A DNA stretch of 64,000 nt from Methanococcoides sp. AM1 (GCF_900774055.1 NZ_CAAGSW010000003.1:310001-374000); one strand, 5' to 3'; positions 24,848 to 34,322 are shown, counted from the stretch's first letter. Translations and numbers: made by a program. The notes: generated by a model not told the origin, from the letters alone.

Positions 24848-27679
24848 ATGGATGTTCCTCAACTGATCAATACTATCCGTTCCTCGCGCAGGTATGAAGG
24901 CCAGATCGTACACGTTGAGACCATTCCTCCAAAAGAGCCAGAATATGAGGACGTGGAACTGAAACCGCTGGTAATGTATGCTCTCAGCGAAATGGGTATT
25001 GAGAAGCTTTACACTCATCAGGCAGAGGCCATCGGGACAGTAAAAAGAGGCAAACACTTGGGCCTTTCTACCAGCACAGCAAGCGGTAAATCCATGTGCT
25101 ATATGCTTCCCATCTTCGAGAAATTAATGGAAGATCCCAATGCAACTGCTCTTTATATTTCACCTTTGAACGCACTGGTCAATGACCAGCTTGATACATT
25201 TCAGAATTTCCGCGATCTCATGGGCATCGAGATGAACATCAACCGGTTCATCGGTACAATGTCATCGGAGGAGAAATCCGCGGTAAAATACGGAAATCCC
25301 AGAATACTTTTTACTAATCCGGAAATGCTCCATTTAAGCTTTCTGCAATGGAAACACCAGTGGAAGAAGTTCCTCTCTAACCTGAAGTTCATCGTTCTGG
25401 ATGAGAGCCATTCCTACAGCGGTGTCATGGGAAGCAACATGGCAAACCTTCTCAGGCGGCTAAATCGTGTTTGTGATCATTACGGATCTAAACCGCAGTA
25501 CATCTGCTGTACAGCTACCATTGGCAATCCGGAAGAACATACATCTGCCCTGATAGGCAAAGATGTGACACTGGTCAATAAGGATGGTTCAGGCAGCGGA
25601 ATGCAGAAGTTCATCTTCTGGAACCCTCCTCTTTATACCCGTTCCCGCTCCAACAATTTCACACTCAGGAGAGCAAGTTTTGGTGAGACCGTTGATCTCT
25701 TCACTACCTTTGTGCAGAATGACCTCCAGACCATTGTTTTTGCAAGATCAAGGCAGAAGGTCGAAAGAATGTACGTTGAAGCAAAACAGAGACTTGAGCA
25801 GCGAGGCGAGCAAAAGATCATCAGCCCTTACAGGGGTGGCTATCACGGGAATGAACGTGAAGCGATCGAGAAGGGACTCTCAAGTGGGAATGTTGCAGGT
25901 GTCATCTCTACTATGGCTCTCGAACTTGGTATTGATATTGGCGGTCTGGACGCCTGTATAATGGATGGTTTCCCAGGGACCATCATGAGCGCTAGGCAGC
26001 AATCCGGACGAGCAGGGCGTGGAAGTCAGGAAAGTGTTGTTGCCCTTGTGGCTGATTCTAATGCACTTGACCAGTACTATATGAGAAATCCAACTGACCT
26101 TTTCAAGAAAGAATGTGAGGAGGCTGTTATCAATGTCTCCAATCGTTATATTCAGGCTGGCCATCTGCTCTGTGCAGCAAGGGAACTCGCATTAAGGCCG
26201 GAAGACGAGAAGTATTTTGGCAGTGATTTTGCCGAGATAATAGCAGTGCTTGAAGAAGAAGGATTGCTAGAAGGCGATCGCGAAAAAGTTTGTACGGACG
26301 GCAAGGCTCACATGCGTGTGTCCATCAGGGGAATTGATGGCGATGGCTACACCATTTTTGAGAAAGGAAGCCGTGCTCCCCTGGAAAAGGATATTGGCAG
26401 GCTAAGGGCATACAGAGAGGCTTTCAAGGGTGCTGTTTACATCAACAAAGGCACTCCTTATTCTGTTACTGAACTTGACCATGAGAAACAGGTCATCCGA
26501 GTGGAAAAAGCAAAGGATGGATATTACACAAGGTCACAGGTAGCTTCAGACATACAGATAGTGGATGTGATCGATACGAAGCCTCTTCAGACCTGTGATG
26601 GTGTCACTGTTGGCTTTGGTGATGTTGACGTCACCCAACAGGTGACCGGATTCAAGAGGTTCATGCAGCGTACTGATGAGGAGCTTGGACAATTTTCCCT
26701 CACGATGCCAAAATTTAGTCTTGAGACCGAAGCCCTTTGGCTTGAGTTTCCTGAATACCTTGCCGACCTGGTGGAAAAGTATGAAAGGGATTTCAATGGC
26801 GGCATCCATGCCATTGAGCATGCAATTATAGCAATGTATCCGCTTCACCTTCTTGCTGACAGGAACGATGTGGGTGGAGTTTCCACTCCTGAACATACTG
26901 ACCTGAATAAGAAGAGCGGGATCTTCGTCTATGACGGTCATGCCGGGGGTGTCGGATATGCTGAAGCTGGTTATGGCAGGATCGTCGAAATGCTCGAAGT
27001 GACACTGAAGGCTATAGAGAGCTGTCCCTGCAAAGACGGATGCCCAAGCTGTATCCAGTCCCCTAAGTGTGGTAATAACAACAATCCTCTGGATAAGGAT
27101 GCGGCAATAATGATCCTCAGGAAGATGCTTGGCAAACCAGAATATATCCCGAAGAGGAAACACCTATCTGAGATATCAAAGCAGAGGCCAGGATCTCCTG
27201 CTCTGAACAGGCAGAATGAGAAGAAGGATCAGAACGATACTGCTGATGCATTGAACAGGGCAAGAAGGAAGCTGAAGCGTCAGGGGTCAGGATCAGCTGC
27301 CGAGTGGGTCAAAATGGGGATAGCTGCCGGCAGGGATGAGAAGGATCACAAAAAGGCATGTGAGTGTTTTGACAGGGCTCTTCAGCTGGAGCCGGATAAC
27401 AGTACAGCACTTTCGAATAAAGGTGTCACATACATAATGATGGGAAAGCATACGCTGGCACTGCAATGCTTTAACAGGTTGCTGGAGCTTGGTTATGGGA
27501 AAAGCCATGTGGTCTGGAAGAACAAGGGTACAGCTTTGAGACTTCTTGGGGATCGTGCAGGTGCTATTGAAGCATACAACGAGGCCCTCAGGATAAAACC
27601 GGATGATGTCGGGACAAAACAAATGAGGGATAAATTAAGGGAAGCTGATAATGCTCTGTATGGTCGCGATGACCTATGA
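24848..27679 (+). CDS. MrfA/YprA-like DEAD/DEAH helicase (DUF1998) with C-terminal TPR
   Basis: A 943-aa superfamily 2 helicase. ATG at 24848 (MDVPQLINT) follows GGAG by 10 nt; the longer TTG frame from 24794 is rejected. Seen: THQAEAI (Q-motif-like), Walker A STASGKS (residues 76-82), VLDESHSYSG (DEAH-type box), CCTATI, then SRQQSGRAGRG in motif VI, and a C-terminal zinc site in the DUF1998 region (CPCKDGCPSC, PKCGNNN). This matches MrfA (mitomycin repair factor) and related 3'-5' helicases in DNA repair. After residue about 820 a charged linker and two TPR units (ACECFDRALQLEPDNSTALSNKGV, IEAYNEALRIKPDD) are appended, an unusual addition that could recruit a partner. Confidence 0.9.
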   Translation: MDVPQLINTIRSSRRYEGQIVHVETIPPKEPEYEDVELKPLVMYALSEMGIEKLYTHQAEAIGTVKRGKHLGLSTSTASGKSMCYMLPIFEKLMEDPNATALYISPLNALVNDQLDTFQNFRDLMGIEMNINRFIGTMSSEEKSAVKYGNPRILFTNPEMLHLSFLQWKHQWKKFLSNLKFIVLDESHSYSGVMGSNMANLLRRLNRVCDHYGSKPQYICCTATIGNPEEHTSALIGKDVTLVNKDGSGSGMQKFIFWNPPLYTRSRSNNFTLRRASFGETVDLFTTFVQNDLQTIVFARSRQKVERMYVEAKQRLEQRGEQKIISPYRGGYHGNEREAIEKGLSSGNVAGVISTMALELGIDIGGLDACIMDGFPGTIMSARQQSGRAGRGSQESVVALVADSNALDQYYMRNPTDLFKKECEEAVINVSNRYIQAGHLLCAARELALRPEDEKYFGSDFAEIIAVLEEEGLLEGDREKVCTDGKAHMRVSIRGIDGDGYTIFEKGSRAPLEKDIGRLRAYREAFKGAVYINKGTPYSVTELDHEKQVIRVEKAKDGYYTRSQVASDIQIVDVIDTKPLQTCDGVTVGFGDVDVTQQVTGFKRFMQRTDEELGQFSLTMPKFSLETEALWLEFPEYLADLVEKYERDFNGGIHAIEHAIIAMYPLHLLADRNDVGGVSTPEHTDLNKKSGIFVYDGHAGGVGYAEAGYGRIVEMLEVTLKAIESCPCKDGCPSCIQSPKCGNNNNPLDKDAAIMILRKMLGKPEYIPKRKHLSEISKQRPGSPALNRQNEKKDQNDTADALNRARRKLKRQGSGSAAEWVKMGIAAGRDEKDHKKACECFDRALQLEPDNSTALSNKGVTYIMMGKHTLALQCFNRLLELGYGKSHVVWKNKGTALRLLGDRAGAIEAYNEALRIKPDDVGTKQMRDKLREADNALYGRDDL

Positions 27680-27793
27680 TAGAAACAATTGGTTGTCGAA
27701 TATATTCAATTAAATGTATATGAAACATTGAGTATATTTGATATGAAATATATTTTTTAAAAAAAGTTGAACTTAAATTTAAGAATAAGATGT

Positions 27794-28477
27794 TCAGGCG
27801 AACATCTCATTTATAGCTTCCACGAGGTCGTGAAGTCTTTCAACAGGGATTCCGATGATAAGCTCATCATCTGCGATGTTTGCGAACTTCCTGCTTCCTC
27901 CACATCCGACTGTTACGCTGATCTTACCTTCCTTGTATGGAAGGGCAACACCGTCTGCGCAAACACTCTGAATACCTGCAAAGCTTGCTTCTACCCTGCC
28001 ACCAAACTTGTAGATCAATGCCTGGGAGAGCTGCATGACCTGTTTTGGTGAGGTTACGATAACAACTACATCAGGCTTGAAGGTTGCACTTTCGAGTGGT
28101 CCGTATACGACTGCTTTTGTGGTTCCTGCCTCTACCTTTGTTACCTTTTCCATTGTACGTCTTGCTGCATTGATGGTGCTGAAACGCTTGAGGTTGTAGT
28201 AGGTGTCACCGGTAGCCAGTTTGTGTGGCATTTCCTGCAAACCCAATACAGAAGATCCACCCTTGCACATCTGTTCATCTGCTGTAGCATAGAACTGCTT
28301 TCCGGTCTTCCTGACAATGTCCACCATCTGGCAGTGCCTTGTGCTCTCATCTATCTTTTCGATGCCTTCAGGTATGGCATGTCCTTCCGGAATAAGTGAG
28401 ACTGCAACCGGTTTTGTCTTAAGGTTGAGCTTTTCTGTCAGCTGCTTTCCAAATTCGTTTATTTCCTTGAGATCCAT
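27794..28477 (-). CDS. DUF169 family protein (first of two paralogues)
   Basis: A 227-aa COG2043/DUF169 protein, common in methanogens but functionally uncharacterised. Start ATG (MDLKEINEF) at 28477; a GTG nine bases upstream is the alternative. Conserved family features: KPVAVSLIPEGHAIPEGIEKI, RHCQMV, DEQMCKGGSSVLGL, VYGPLESATFKPDVVVIVTSP and CADGVALPYKEGKISVTVGCGGSRKFA. These invariant cysteines hint at a metal- or thiol-linked role. A closely related paralogue lies upstream on the same strand, 229 bp away. Convergent with the helicase gene. Confidence 0.87.
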   Translation of the reverse strand: MDLKEINEFGKQLTEKLNLKTKPVAVSLIPEGHAIPEGIEKIDESTRHCQMVDIVRKTGKQFYATADEQMCKGGSSVLGLQEMPHKLATGDTYYNLKRFSTINAARRTMEKVTKVEAGTTKAVVYGPLESATFKPDVVVIVTSPKQVMQLSQALIYKFGGRVEASFAGIQSVCADGVALPYKEGKISVTVGCGGSRKFANIADDELIIGIPVERLHDLVEAINEMFA

Positions 28478-28571
28478 ATGTATCACTCAGTATTATGCTT
28501 GATATGATTGAAGATAACAATATTATTTTTGTTAACAGTGTTGTTGATACTGCTGATAACGGTTTATTTCG

Positions 28572-28606
28572 GTTGTGTTGTAAGTGTACACAACTGATTT
28601 TATATA
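28572..28606 (-). promoter_or_regulatory. Promoter with palindromic operator of the first DUF169 gene
   Basis: On the minus strand a TATA box (TATATAAAA, about 28598-28606) precedes a perfect inverted repeat GTTGTGT-N9-ACACAAC (28572-28594) that would cover the transcription start, a repressor-like position. The leader to the ATG would be about 100 nt. Confidence 0.45.
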
Positions 28607-28705
28607 AGCTTTGCTACTGATCATTTTAGAAAAGGATTGGTAGCTATTTTATGCTACCTGATAATCAAATATAGTAAAAAGAAACAGGATAGGGTCAGAG
28701 ATCAT

Positions 28706-29407
28706 TTAAGATCTCATCCAGTCGTTCCAGGCCCCGGCCTTCATTTCAAGGATATTCGTAATGTCCTCAAGCTGTTCTTCAGGAATACCTACAACCATCT
28801 CATCATCCTTGAGTCCTGCATTCTTGGCAGCACCATCACATCCAATAGAGATGTTAACTTCTCCGGTTGTGTAAGGTGAACCGGTAGCATCTGCACATGT
28901 AGACTGGATGCCTGCAAAGTTTGCAGTCATACGACCACCGCGCCTGTAGATCACGGAATGTGCGATCCTTCTGGCTACAAGGGTGTTTCCTATCACAATA
29001 ATAACGTCAGGTTTTGTTGGTGTGCTTTCCAGTGGAGCAACAATGGTTGCAACGGTCGATCCGGGAGCAGGTCTTGGCATGTTGTCTACAACACGCTTAG
29101 CGACACTCAGGGAGATTTCCTTACCAAGTTTATCAAAATACAATTCTCCACTTTTGATCTTGTCAGGATAGTCTTGCAATCCAATGGCTGCAGCACCACC
29201 TTTGCAGGCATGCTCATCCATGGTAGCAAAAGTGACAGTATTGTTGAACCTGGCATCCTGAAGCATCTGGCAGTATCTTCTCGGATTTTCAATCTTTTCT
29301 AAGCCTTCAGGGATGTCTTTTTCTCTCTTTAATAATGATATTGCTACTGGTTTCCCGTTAAGTTCCAGTGCCTCAATAAGTTTCTCACTCATTTTTGCAT
29401 AATCCAT
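28706..29407 (-). CDS. DUF169 family protein (second paralogue)
   Basis: A 233-aa DUF169 protein, clearly paralogous to its downstream neighbour: KPVAISLLKREKDIPEGLEKI, RRYCQML, DEHACKGGAAAIGLQDYP, IVAPLESTPTKPDVIIVIGN, FAGIQSTCADATGSPYTTGEVNISIGCDG. GAGGT lies 7 nt before the ATG. Function unknown; paralogues in tandem suggest divergence of substrate or partner. It is divergent from the NifX-type gene with 179 bp between the starts, where TATA-like elements face both ways and a CATCTAT/ATAGATG inverted repeat lies. Confidence 0.87.
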   Translation of the reverse strand: MDYAKMSEKLIEALELNGKPVAISLLKREKDIPEGLEKIENPRRYCQMLQDARFNNTVTFATMDEHACKGGAAAIGLQDYPDKIKSGELYFDKLGKEISLSVAKRVVDNMPRPAPGSTVATIVAPLESTPTKPDVIIVIGNTLVARRIAHSVIYRRGGRMTANFAGIQSTCADATGSPYTTGEVNISIGCDGAAKNAGLKDDEMVVGIPEEQLEDITNILEMKAGAWNDWMRS

Positions 29408-29586
29408 GTTAATACCTCTGGAATTTGTACTTGTATCGAGGATAAAATTTCATCTATCCATGTTCTTTACATATGATCTAATCTCTCATAGATGGGTAAA
29501 TATATAGGCTTTTTCAGTAACATTTATATATTTCCTCTCATCTGTGTAGAATACAACAAAAAGATAATTAAAAATGAGGAAATTAT

Positions 29587-30048
29587 ATGAAGATATGTGT
29601 AACAGCCACAGATAAAAATATTGATGCAGCAATGGATTCACGTTTTGGAAGATGCCCGTACTTTGTTCTTGTAGATCCGGAAACAATGGAATTCAAAGCA
29701 GTTGATAACGCAGCAGCTTCAGCATCAGGCGGAGCAGGTATACAGGCTGCTCAGAACATTTCTGACAAAGGGATCGATGTTCTCCTTACCGGTAACGTCG
29801 GGCCCAACGCTTTCCCGATCCTTTCCGCAGCCGGAATTAAAGTAATGACAGGAGCCAGTGGCTCAATCAAAGATGCGATCCGCCAGTACAAAGAAGGTCA
29901 GTTGAATGAAACCGGTGCTCCGACAGCACAAGCACATGCTTCTATGGCTGCACCCGGCAGAGGCATGGGTGGAAGTGGCAGGTCCAGTGGGTCCGGCAGA
30001 GGAATGGGAGGCGGTGGCGGAGCTGGCAGAGGCGGAGGAAATCGTTAA
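29587..30048 (+). CDS. NifX/NafY-type dinitrogenase iron-molybdenum cofactor-binding domain protein
   Basis: A 153-aa protein. Residues 1-105 form a Nitro_FeMo-Co (COG1433) domain: ICVTATDKNIDAAMDSRFGRCPYFVLVD, DKGIDVLLTGNVGPNAFPILSAAGI. The domain binds Fe-S or molybdenum clusters in NifX/NafY/NifB; single-domain versions in methanogens are not tied to nitrogen fixation. After residue 110 the chain becomes Gly/Arg/Ser-rich (GRGMGGSGRSSGSGRGM...), disordered, with Met and His that could hold metal. No nif genes in the window. TATA-like TTTATATATTT at about 29523 and GAGG 8 nt before the ATG. Followed by the Fsr gene after 144 bp. Confidence 0.88.
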   Translation: MKICVTATDKNIDAAMDSRFGRCPYFVLVDPETMEFKAVDNAAASASGGAGIQAAQNISDKGIDVLLTGNVGPNAFPILSAAGIKVMTGASGSIKDAIRQYKEGQLNETGAPTAQAHASMAAPGRGMGGSGRSSGSGRGMGGGGGAGRGGGNR

Positions 30049-30192
30049 GTTAACAGCTACAGATATTCCATTGTTTCTTCTGAAATTTCAAATAGGAAAT
30101 TTTATATATTTGTAGGTTTTGTAAATTTTGTACACTTATTCCACAACCAATAGAAACCGAATTTGCCTTAAAAGTACAATAAATGATACGAG

Positions 30193-32121
30193 ATGAGAAC
30201 AATGTCAGAAGAATATAAATGGTTCTTAAAAGATGCAGTTGTAGACACCGGAATGTGCACTTTATGCGGTGCCTGCGCTGCGGTTTGCCCTTATGAGATC
30301 ATCGAATTCGATGAGAACGGGCCAAAATTAAAGGAAGAATGCTACAGGAACGGAGAAGGTGCCTGCAAGGATGTTTGCCAGCGTGTCATGACAGATGCAG
30401 CCCGTATATCCATGAACGTGTTCAATTTTAAATCACTGCCACCATCACCTATCGGCCAGTATCAGAAGATCGTTTCTGCAAGGGCTACAGATCCCTCAAT
30501 AGCCAAGAAGGGGCAGGATGGCGGCGCGGTGACCGCACTTCTCGGATACTGTTTTGACAATGGTCTCATTGATGGTGCTGTCACCACTGCAGGTTTTACA
30601 AAACCGGATTCCTGCATTGTTGCAAGCAAAGAAGAACTTATGGATACCCAGGGTGCCAAATATTCAACAGTTCCTGTGATGGCCGCACTGCGCCAGAGCA
30701 AGGATGAAATGAAAAATGTCGCAATGGTAGGTGTTCCATGCCAGACATACGGAACCAGAAGGACACAGTTCTTCACAGGCCTGAACGTTCACCCGATGGA
30801 AGTCGGAATGAATGGTGAAAAAGCTGACATCCCGAATATACCATATACGATCGGTCTGTTCTGCATGGAGAACTTTAACTATGAAAAGTTATCCGAGCAC
30901 ATGAAAAGCATAGGTATTGACCTGGACAAGATCCGGAAATATGCCATCAGGCTTGATGAAATGATCGTTACTACCGATGATGGGGAAATTGAGATCTCCC
31001 TGAAGGATATCGCTGACTGTGTGTGGGATGGATGCCGTATCTGCAGGGACGCTGTTTCAAAAGTTGCAGACATATCAGCAGGACACGTTGGCTCATCTAC
31101 CGGATGGACCACTTTAATAGCCCGTAATGACAAGGGGCTGGCACTTCTTGAAGCAGCAGAAAAGGCTGGATACATAGAAACAATCGATGATGTCGACATC
31201 AGCATGCTAGAGGACTTTGCATCTATTAAGATGAGAAAGTTCAATAAAGAACTTGATAAACGTCTTGATAATGAAAAGAAAGTGAACTTTTACTGGGTAC
31301 GTGATTATCCTGGTGTCAGACCTGAAGCAAATGGCACGAATTTCGTGAAGATCAAAACTAACTCCGGTATCGTGCAGCATGATTACATTGCCAGGGTTGC
31401 TGAACTTGCAGAGAAATATGGTGACGGTAGCCTTGAGCTTACCACAAGAAAGAGCGTTGAGATACAGGGTGTCAAAGGCGAAAATGTCGATGGCCTGATG
31501 GCCGATGTCTATGGCAGCGGACTCAAGACCATTGGAATGGGTTATGCTAACGCTTGTCCTGGAATGGATTACTGTCCTGAGGGACTTGTTACTACTAAGG
31601 ACATTGCAAATGAACTTACCATGCAGTTCGCCCAAAAGCTCACTCCACACAAGATGAAGGTAGGTGTGGCCGGATGTCCGAACAGTTGTGTCAGAGCAGA
31701 AAACAATGACATTGGTATTGTCGGTCAGCTCCGTCCGAAGGTCGATACGGAAAAATGTACCGGATGCGGACGATGCAGCGAATTGTGCAAACTGAATGCT
31801 ATCTCTGTGACCTCAGGAAAAGCTGTTATTGACAGGGACCTCTGCATCAACTGTGGATGGTGTGTCAGAGGGTGCCCACATGAGGCTGCTGTTGAAAGTG
31901 AGAGAGGTTATTCTGTATGGATCGGCGGGAATGATGCAAGAAGACCAACAAATGGTGTTCTCCTGAAGGCATTCTGTACAAAAGAAGAGATCCCTGCCCT
32001 GATAGACAAGGTTGGTAAGACCTTTGTCAAATACCGGACCAAACCCGGAAAGGAGCGGCTTGGTAATATCATTGAACTGGTAGGAGAAGGCCAGTTTATC
32101 AGTGAAGTTCTGAAAGAATGA
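30193..32121 (+). CDS. fsr: F420-dependent sulfite reductase-like protein (Fsr)
   Basis: A 642-aa fusion. The N-terminal half begins with a 4Fe-4S site (CTLCGACAAVCP, Cys22-Cys32) followed by an FrhB/FpoF-type F420H2 dehydrogenase domain (GAVTALLGYCFDNG, VGVPCQTYG, DISAGHVGSSTGWTT). The C-terminal half is a siroheme reductase: TTRKSVEIQGV, cluster ligands Cys455/Cys461 (CPGMDYC) and Cys495/Cys499 (GCPNSC), with an inserted ferredoxin (CTGCGRCSELC, CINCGWCVRGC). M. jannaschii Fsr reduces sulfite to sulfide with F420H2; Methanosarcinales carry a second group whose natural substrate is debated (nitrite activity has been reported). ATG at 30193 or 30202. It needs siroheme and F420H2 and is cytoplasmic. 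A TATA-like TTTTATATATT lies near 30100. Confidence 0.9.
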   Translation: MRTMSEEYKWFLKDAVVDTGMCTLCGACAAVCPYEIIEFDENGPKLKEECYRNGEGACKDVCQRVMTDAARISMNVFNFKSLPPSPIGQYQKIVSARATDPSIAKKGQDGGAVTALLGYCFDNGLIDGAVTTAGFTKPDSCIVASKEELMDTQGAKYSTVPVMAALRQSKDEMKNVAMVGVPCQTYGTRRTQFFTGLNVHPMEVGMNGEKADIPNIPYTIGLFCMENFNYEKLSEHMKSIGIDLDKIRKYAIRLDEMIVTTDDGEIEISLKDIADCVWDGCRICRDAVSKVADISAGHVGSSTGWTTLIARNDKGLALLEAAEKAGYIETIDDVDISMLEDFASIKMRKFNKELDKRLDNEKKVNFYWVRDYPGVRPEANGTNFVKIKTNSGIVQHDYIARVAELAEKYGDGSLELTTRKSVEIQGVKGENVDGLMADVYGSGLKTIGMGYANACPGMDYCPEGLVTTKDIANELTMQFAQKLTPHKMKVGVAGCPNSCVRAENNDIGIVGQLRPKVDTEKCTGCGRCSELCKLNAISVTSGKAVIDRDLCINCGWCVRGCPHEAAVESERGYSVWIGGNDARRPTNGVLLKAFCTKEEIPALIDKVGKTFVKYRTKPGKERLGNIIELVGEGQFISEVLKE

Positions 32122-32129
32122 TCGAAAAG

Positions 32130-32157
32130 AAGGGTCCCGATGAGGGATCCCTTTTTT
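32130..32157 (+). terminator. Terminator of fsr
   Basis: AAGGGTCCC-GATGA-GGGATCCCTT forms a GC-rich stem (one unpaired base) ending in TTTTTTG, 9 bp after the stop. It separates fsr from the transporter gene. Confidence 0.8.
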
Positions 32158-32203
32158 GTTTTTTGTGTTTTTTTATTGTTTATTAGTTATTGGGGAACAT
32201 AAT

Positions 32204-33439
32204 ATGGCTGTAAAAGAAAAACTTCAGTTAGGTGCTAAGGCTTCAAAGAACTCTACCTTTGCACTGGTCTTTCTTGCAGCAATAAAAGGTACAGTGGGGT
32301 TCTATTCAGGAAGCTCTTCCCTGATCGCAGATGCTATCCATACATCAATGGATATCTTTACATCCCTTGCAGTGTGGATCGGGTTAAGACTAAGCCTGAA
32401 AAGTAGCGGGGAACACTTCCCTTATGGTTACTACAAGGCAGAGAATCTTGTGGCTCTTTTAGTATCAATTCTTATTTTATTATCCGGCTTTGAACTTGTT
32501 CGTGGAGCCCTGGAAACTATAAAGGATCCTGTTGAGCTGGAACATCAGGGACTGGCACTTGGGGCGGCTGTGTTCTCTGTAATTACTATCTATGCCCTTT
32601 CACAGTATAAGTTCAAAATAGGAAGGCAAATCGGTTCACAGGCACTGATCGCTGATGCTACTCATTCGTATACAGATGTATTTAGTTCCATGATCGTTGT
32701 TGTTGCTATTATCGGTTCGATGTTTGGCATGTCCTGGCTTGACAGTGCAGGAGTTCTTCTTATATCATTGATCATCTTCAAACTCGGGATCACCACAGCA
32801 AAGGAATCGGCACTGACCCTGATGGATGCATGGCTGGATAGGGATTCTATCGAGCATATCAGGAATACAGTAGGTCAGATCCCCGGTGTTAACAAAGTTG
32901 ATGATATCAGGCTCAGAAGATCCGGCCTTGTGGTCTTTGGGGAGATGCAGGTAGAAAGTGCAGGAGAATACGATCTGAAAAGGGTTGAAATGCTTTCCGT
33001 TGAGATCGAAGAAGCAGTTAAAAGTGAAATACCAAATCTGGAACATATTTCAGTCGATGTAAAACCTGGAAAGATATCCGTGCTCAAGGTTGCGATCCCT
33101 GTAATGAAGCCAGAAGGATTACAGTCGAAGTTATCCAGGCATATCGGAAAAGCTCCTTATTATATGTTCATCCAGCTGGAAGACAACAAAATAATGGACT
33201 GGGACATTGGTGAGAACCCCGCTGCTGATCTGGATAGGAAAAGAGGCGTAAAGACGGCGGAGTACCTGCAGGAACATGGTGTTAATATTGTCATCATAAA
33301 GGATATCGGGGAAGGCCCATTCCATAAATTCCATGACAGCTTTATTAAACTGTTAGAGATGCCGGATGATGTGGAAGATGTTGAAACACTTATTGAAATT
33401 ATCTCTGAGCTGAGTGTGATCACCGCTCCTACAGAATAA
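32204..33439 (+). CDS. Cation diffusion facilitator fused to a NifX-type domain
   Basis: A 411-aa fusion. ATG at 32204 (MAVKEKLQL) follows GGGGA by 8 nt; the longer frame adds a Phe-rich tail and is rejected. Residues 1-205 are a six-helix CDF transporter with both metal-site motifs (DAIHTSMD and DATHSYTD), the Fe/Zn/Mn/Co exporting type. Residues 205-285 form the cytoplasmic CDF dimer domain. Residues about 290-411 are a second Nitro_FeMo-Co (NifX-like) domain: KVAIPVMKPEGLQSKLSRHIGKAPYYMFIQLED. Coupling metal efflux to a cluster-binding domain suggests sensing of an Fe-S or metal cargo. It is followed after 22 bp by a ferredoxin-type MinD ATPase. Confidence 0.9.
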   Translation: MAVKEKLQLGAKASKNSTFALVFLAAIKGTVGFYSGSSSLIADAIHTSMDIFTSLAVWIGLRLSLKSSGEHFPYGYYKAENLVALLVSILILLSGFELVRGALETIKDPVELEHQGLALGAAVFSVITIYALSQYKFKIGRQIGSQALIADATHSYTDVFSSMIVVVAIIGSMFGMSWLDSAGVLLISLIIFKLGITTAKESALTLMDAWLDRDSIEHIRNTVGQIPGVNKVDDIRLRRSGLVVFGEMQVESAGEYDLKRVEMLSVEIEEAVKSEIPNLEHISVDVKPGKISVLKVAIPVMKPEGLQSKLSRHIGKAPYYMFIQLEDNKIMDWDIGENPAADLDRKRGVKTAEYLQEHGVNIVIIKDIGEGPFHKFHDSFIKLLEMPDDVEDVETLIEIISELSVITAPTE

Positions 33440-33461
33440 TATAATTTGAGAATCGGAGAAC

Positions 33462-34322
33462 ATGGAAATGAAAATTGCGATAGCAAGCGGAAAAGGTGGA
33501 ACAGGTAAGACAACAGTGGCAGTAAATCTTGCACTTTCCCTAAAGGATGCACAACTGTTCGACTGTGATGTGGAAGAACCTAACTGCAATCTGTTCCTTG
33601 GGTATGATCTTAAGAAGATCGAGGATGTGAATGTTCCGACACCGGTTGTTGATAAGAATAAGTGTGACCTTTGCGGCAAATGTTCTGAGTTTTGCCAGTT
33701 CAATGCCCTTGCCGTTCTGCCTGAAGATGTAATGATCTTCCCAACACTCTGCCATGGATGTGGTGGATGCACTATTGTATGTCCGAATGAAGCTATCAGC
33801 GAGGTGGACAGGAAAGTCGGAGTTATCGAAGGTTCGGTAAATGAAGAACTCGTGTTCTATCAGGGACTGTTGAAGATAGGGGAACCCATGACATCACTTG
33901 TGATCAAGGCCCTGCAGGAGCATATCGATAAGAATGCGACTGCCATCATCGATGCACCTCCAGGTACTGCCTGCCCGGTCATTGCTTCAGTGAAGAATGT
34001 CGATTACTGTATCCTTGTGACCGAATCGACACCTTTTGGGTTTCATGACCTGAAGCTTGCTCTTGATGTTATGAGGATACTGGGAATACCTTTCGGTGTG
34101 GTGATAAATCGATGCGATATCGGTGACAACAGGGTGGAAGATTACTGTGTTGAAGAGGGGATCCCGATCTTGATGAAGATCCCTTACGATAGGGAGATCG
34201 CAAAGTTGTATTCGCAGGGCATTCCCTTTGTTAATGAGATGCCGGAGTGGAAGGACAGATTTCTCAGGCTTTTCAGGGATGTTACTTCACTCTCTGAAAT
34301 GAAGGATCGTCCTGAACAATGA
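33462..34322 (+). CDS. MinD-superfamily ATPase with inserted ferredoxin domain (first)
   Basis: A 286-aa COG1149 protein. Deviant Walker A ASGKGGTGKTTVAVN (residues 8-22), then two inserted 4Fe-4S sites (Cys68-71-74-78 and Cys97-100-103-107), then IIDAPPGTACPVIASV (switch) and VINRCDIGDNRVEDYC. Relatives of Mrp/NBP35 carry and insert Fe-S clusters; the ferredoxin-bearing type is frequent in anaerobes beside NifX-like genes. A GGAG site lies 3 nt before the first ATG and 9 nt before the second (33468), so either may be used. Cytoplasmic. Second gene of the CDF, MinD, CGGC, MinD operon. Confidence 0.9.
   Translation: MEMKIAIASGKGGTGKTTVAVNLALSLKDAQLFDCDVEEPNCNLFLGYDLKKIEDVNVPTPVVDKNKCDLCGKCSEFCQFNALAVLPEDVMIFPTLCHGCGGCTIVCPNEAISEVDRKVGVIEGSVNEELVFYQGLLKIGEPMTSLVIKALQEHIDKNATAIIDAPPGTACPVIASVKNVDYCILVTESTPFGFHDLKLALDVMRILGIPFGVVINRCDIGDNRVEDYCVEEGIPILMKIPYDREIAKLYSQGIPFVNEMPEWKDRFLRLFRDVTSLSEMKDRPEQ

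Noticed and set aside
29587-30048. Evidence for nitrogen fixation from the NifX-type gene
   Set aside because: No nifHDKEN or other nif gene in the window; COG1433 proteins are common in non-fixing methanogens.
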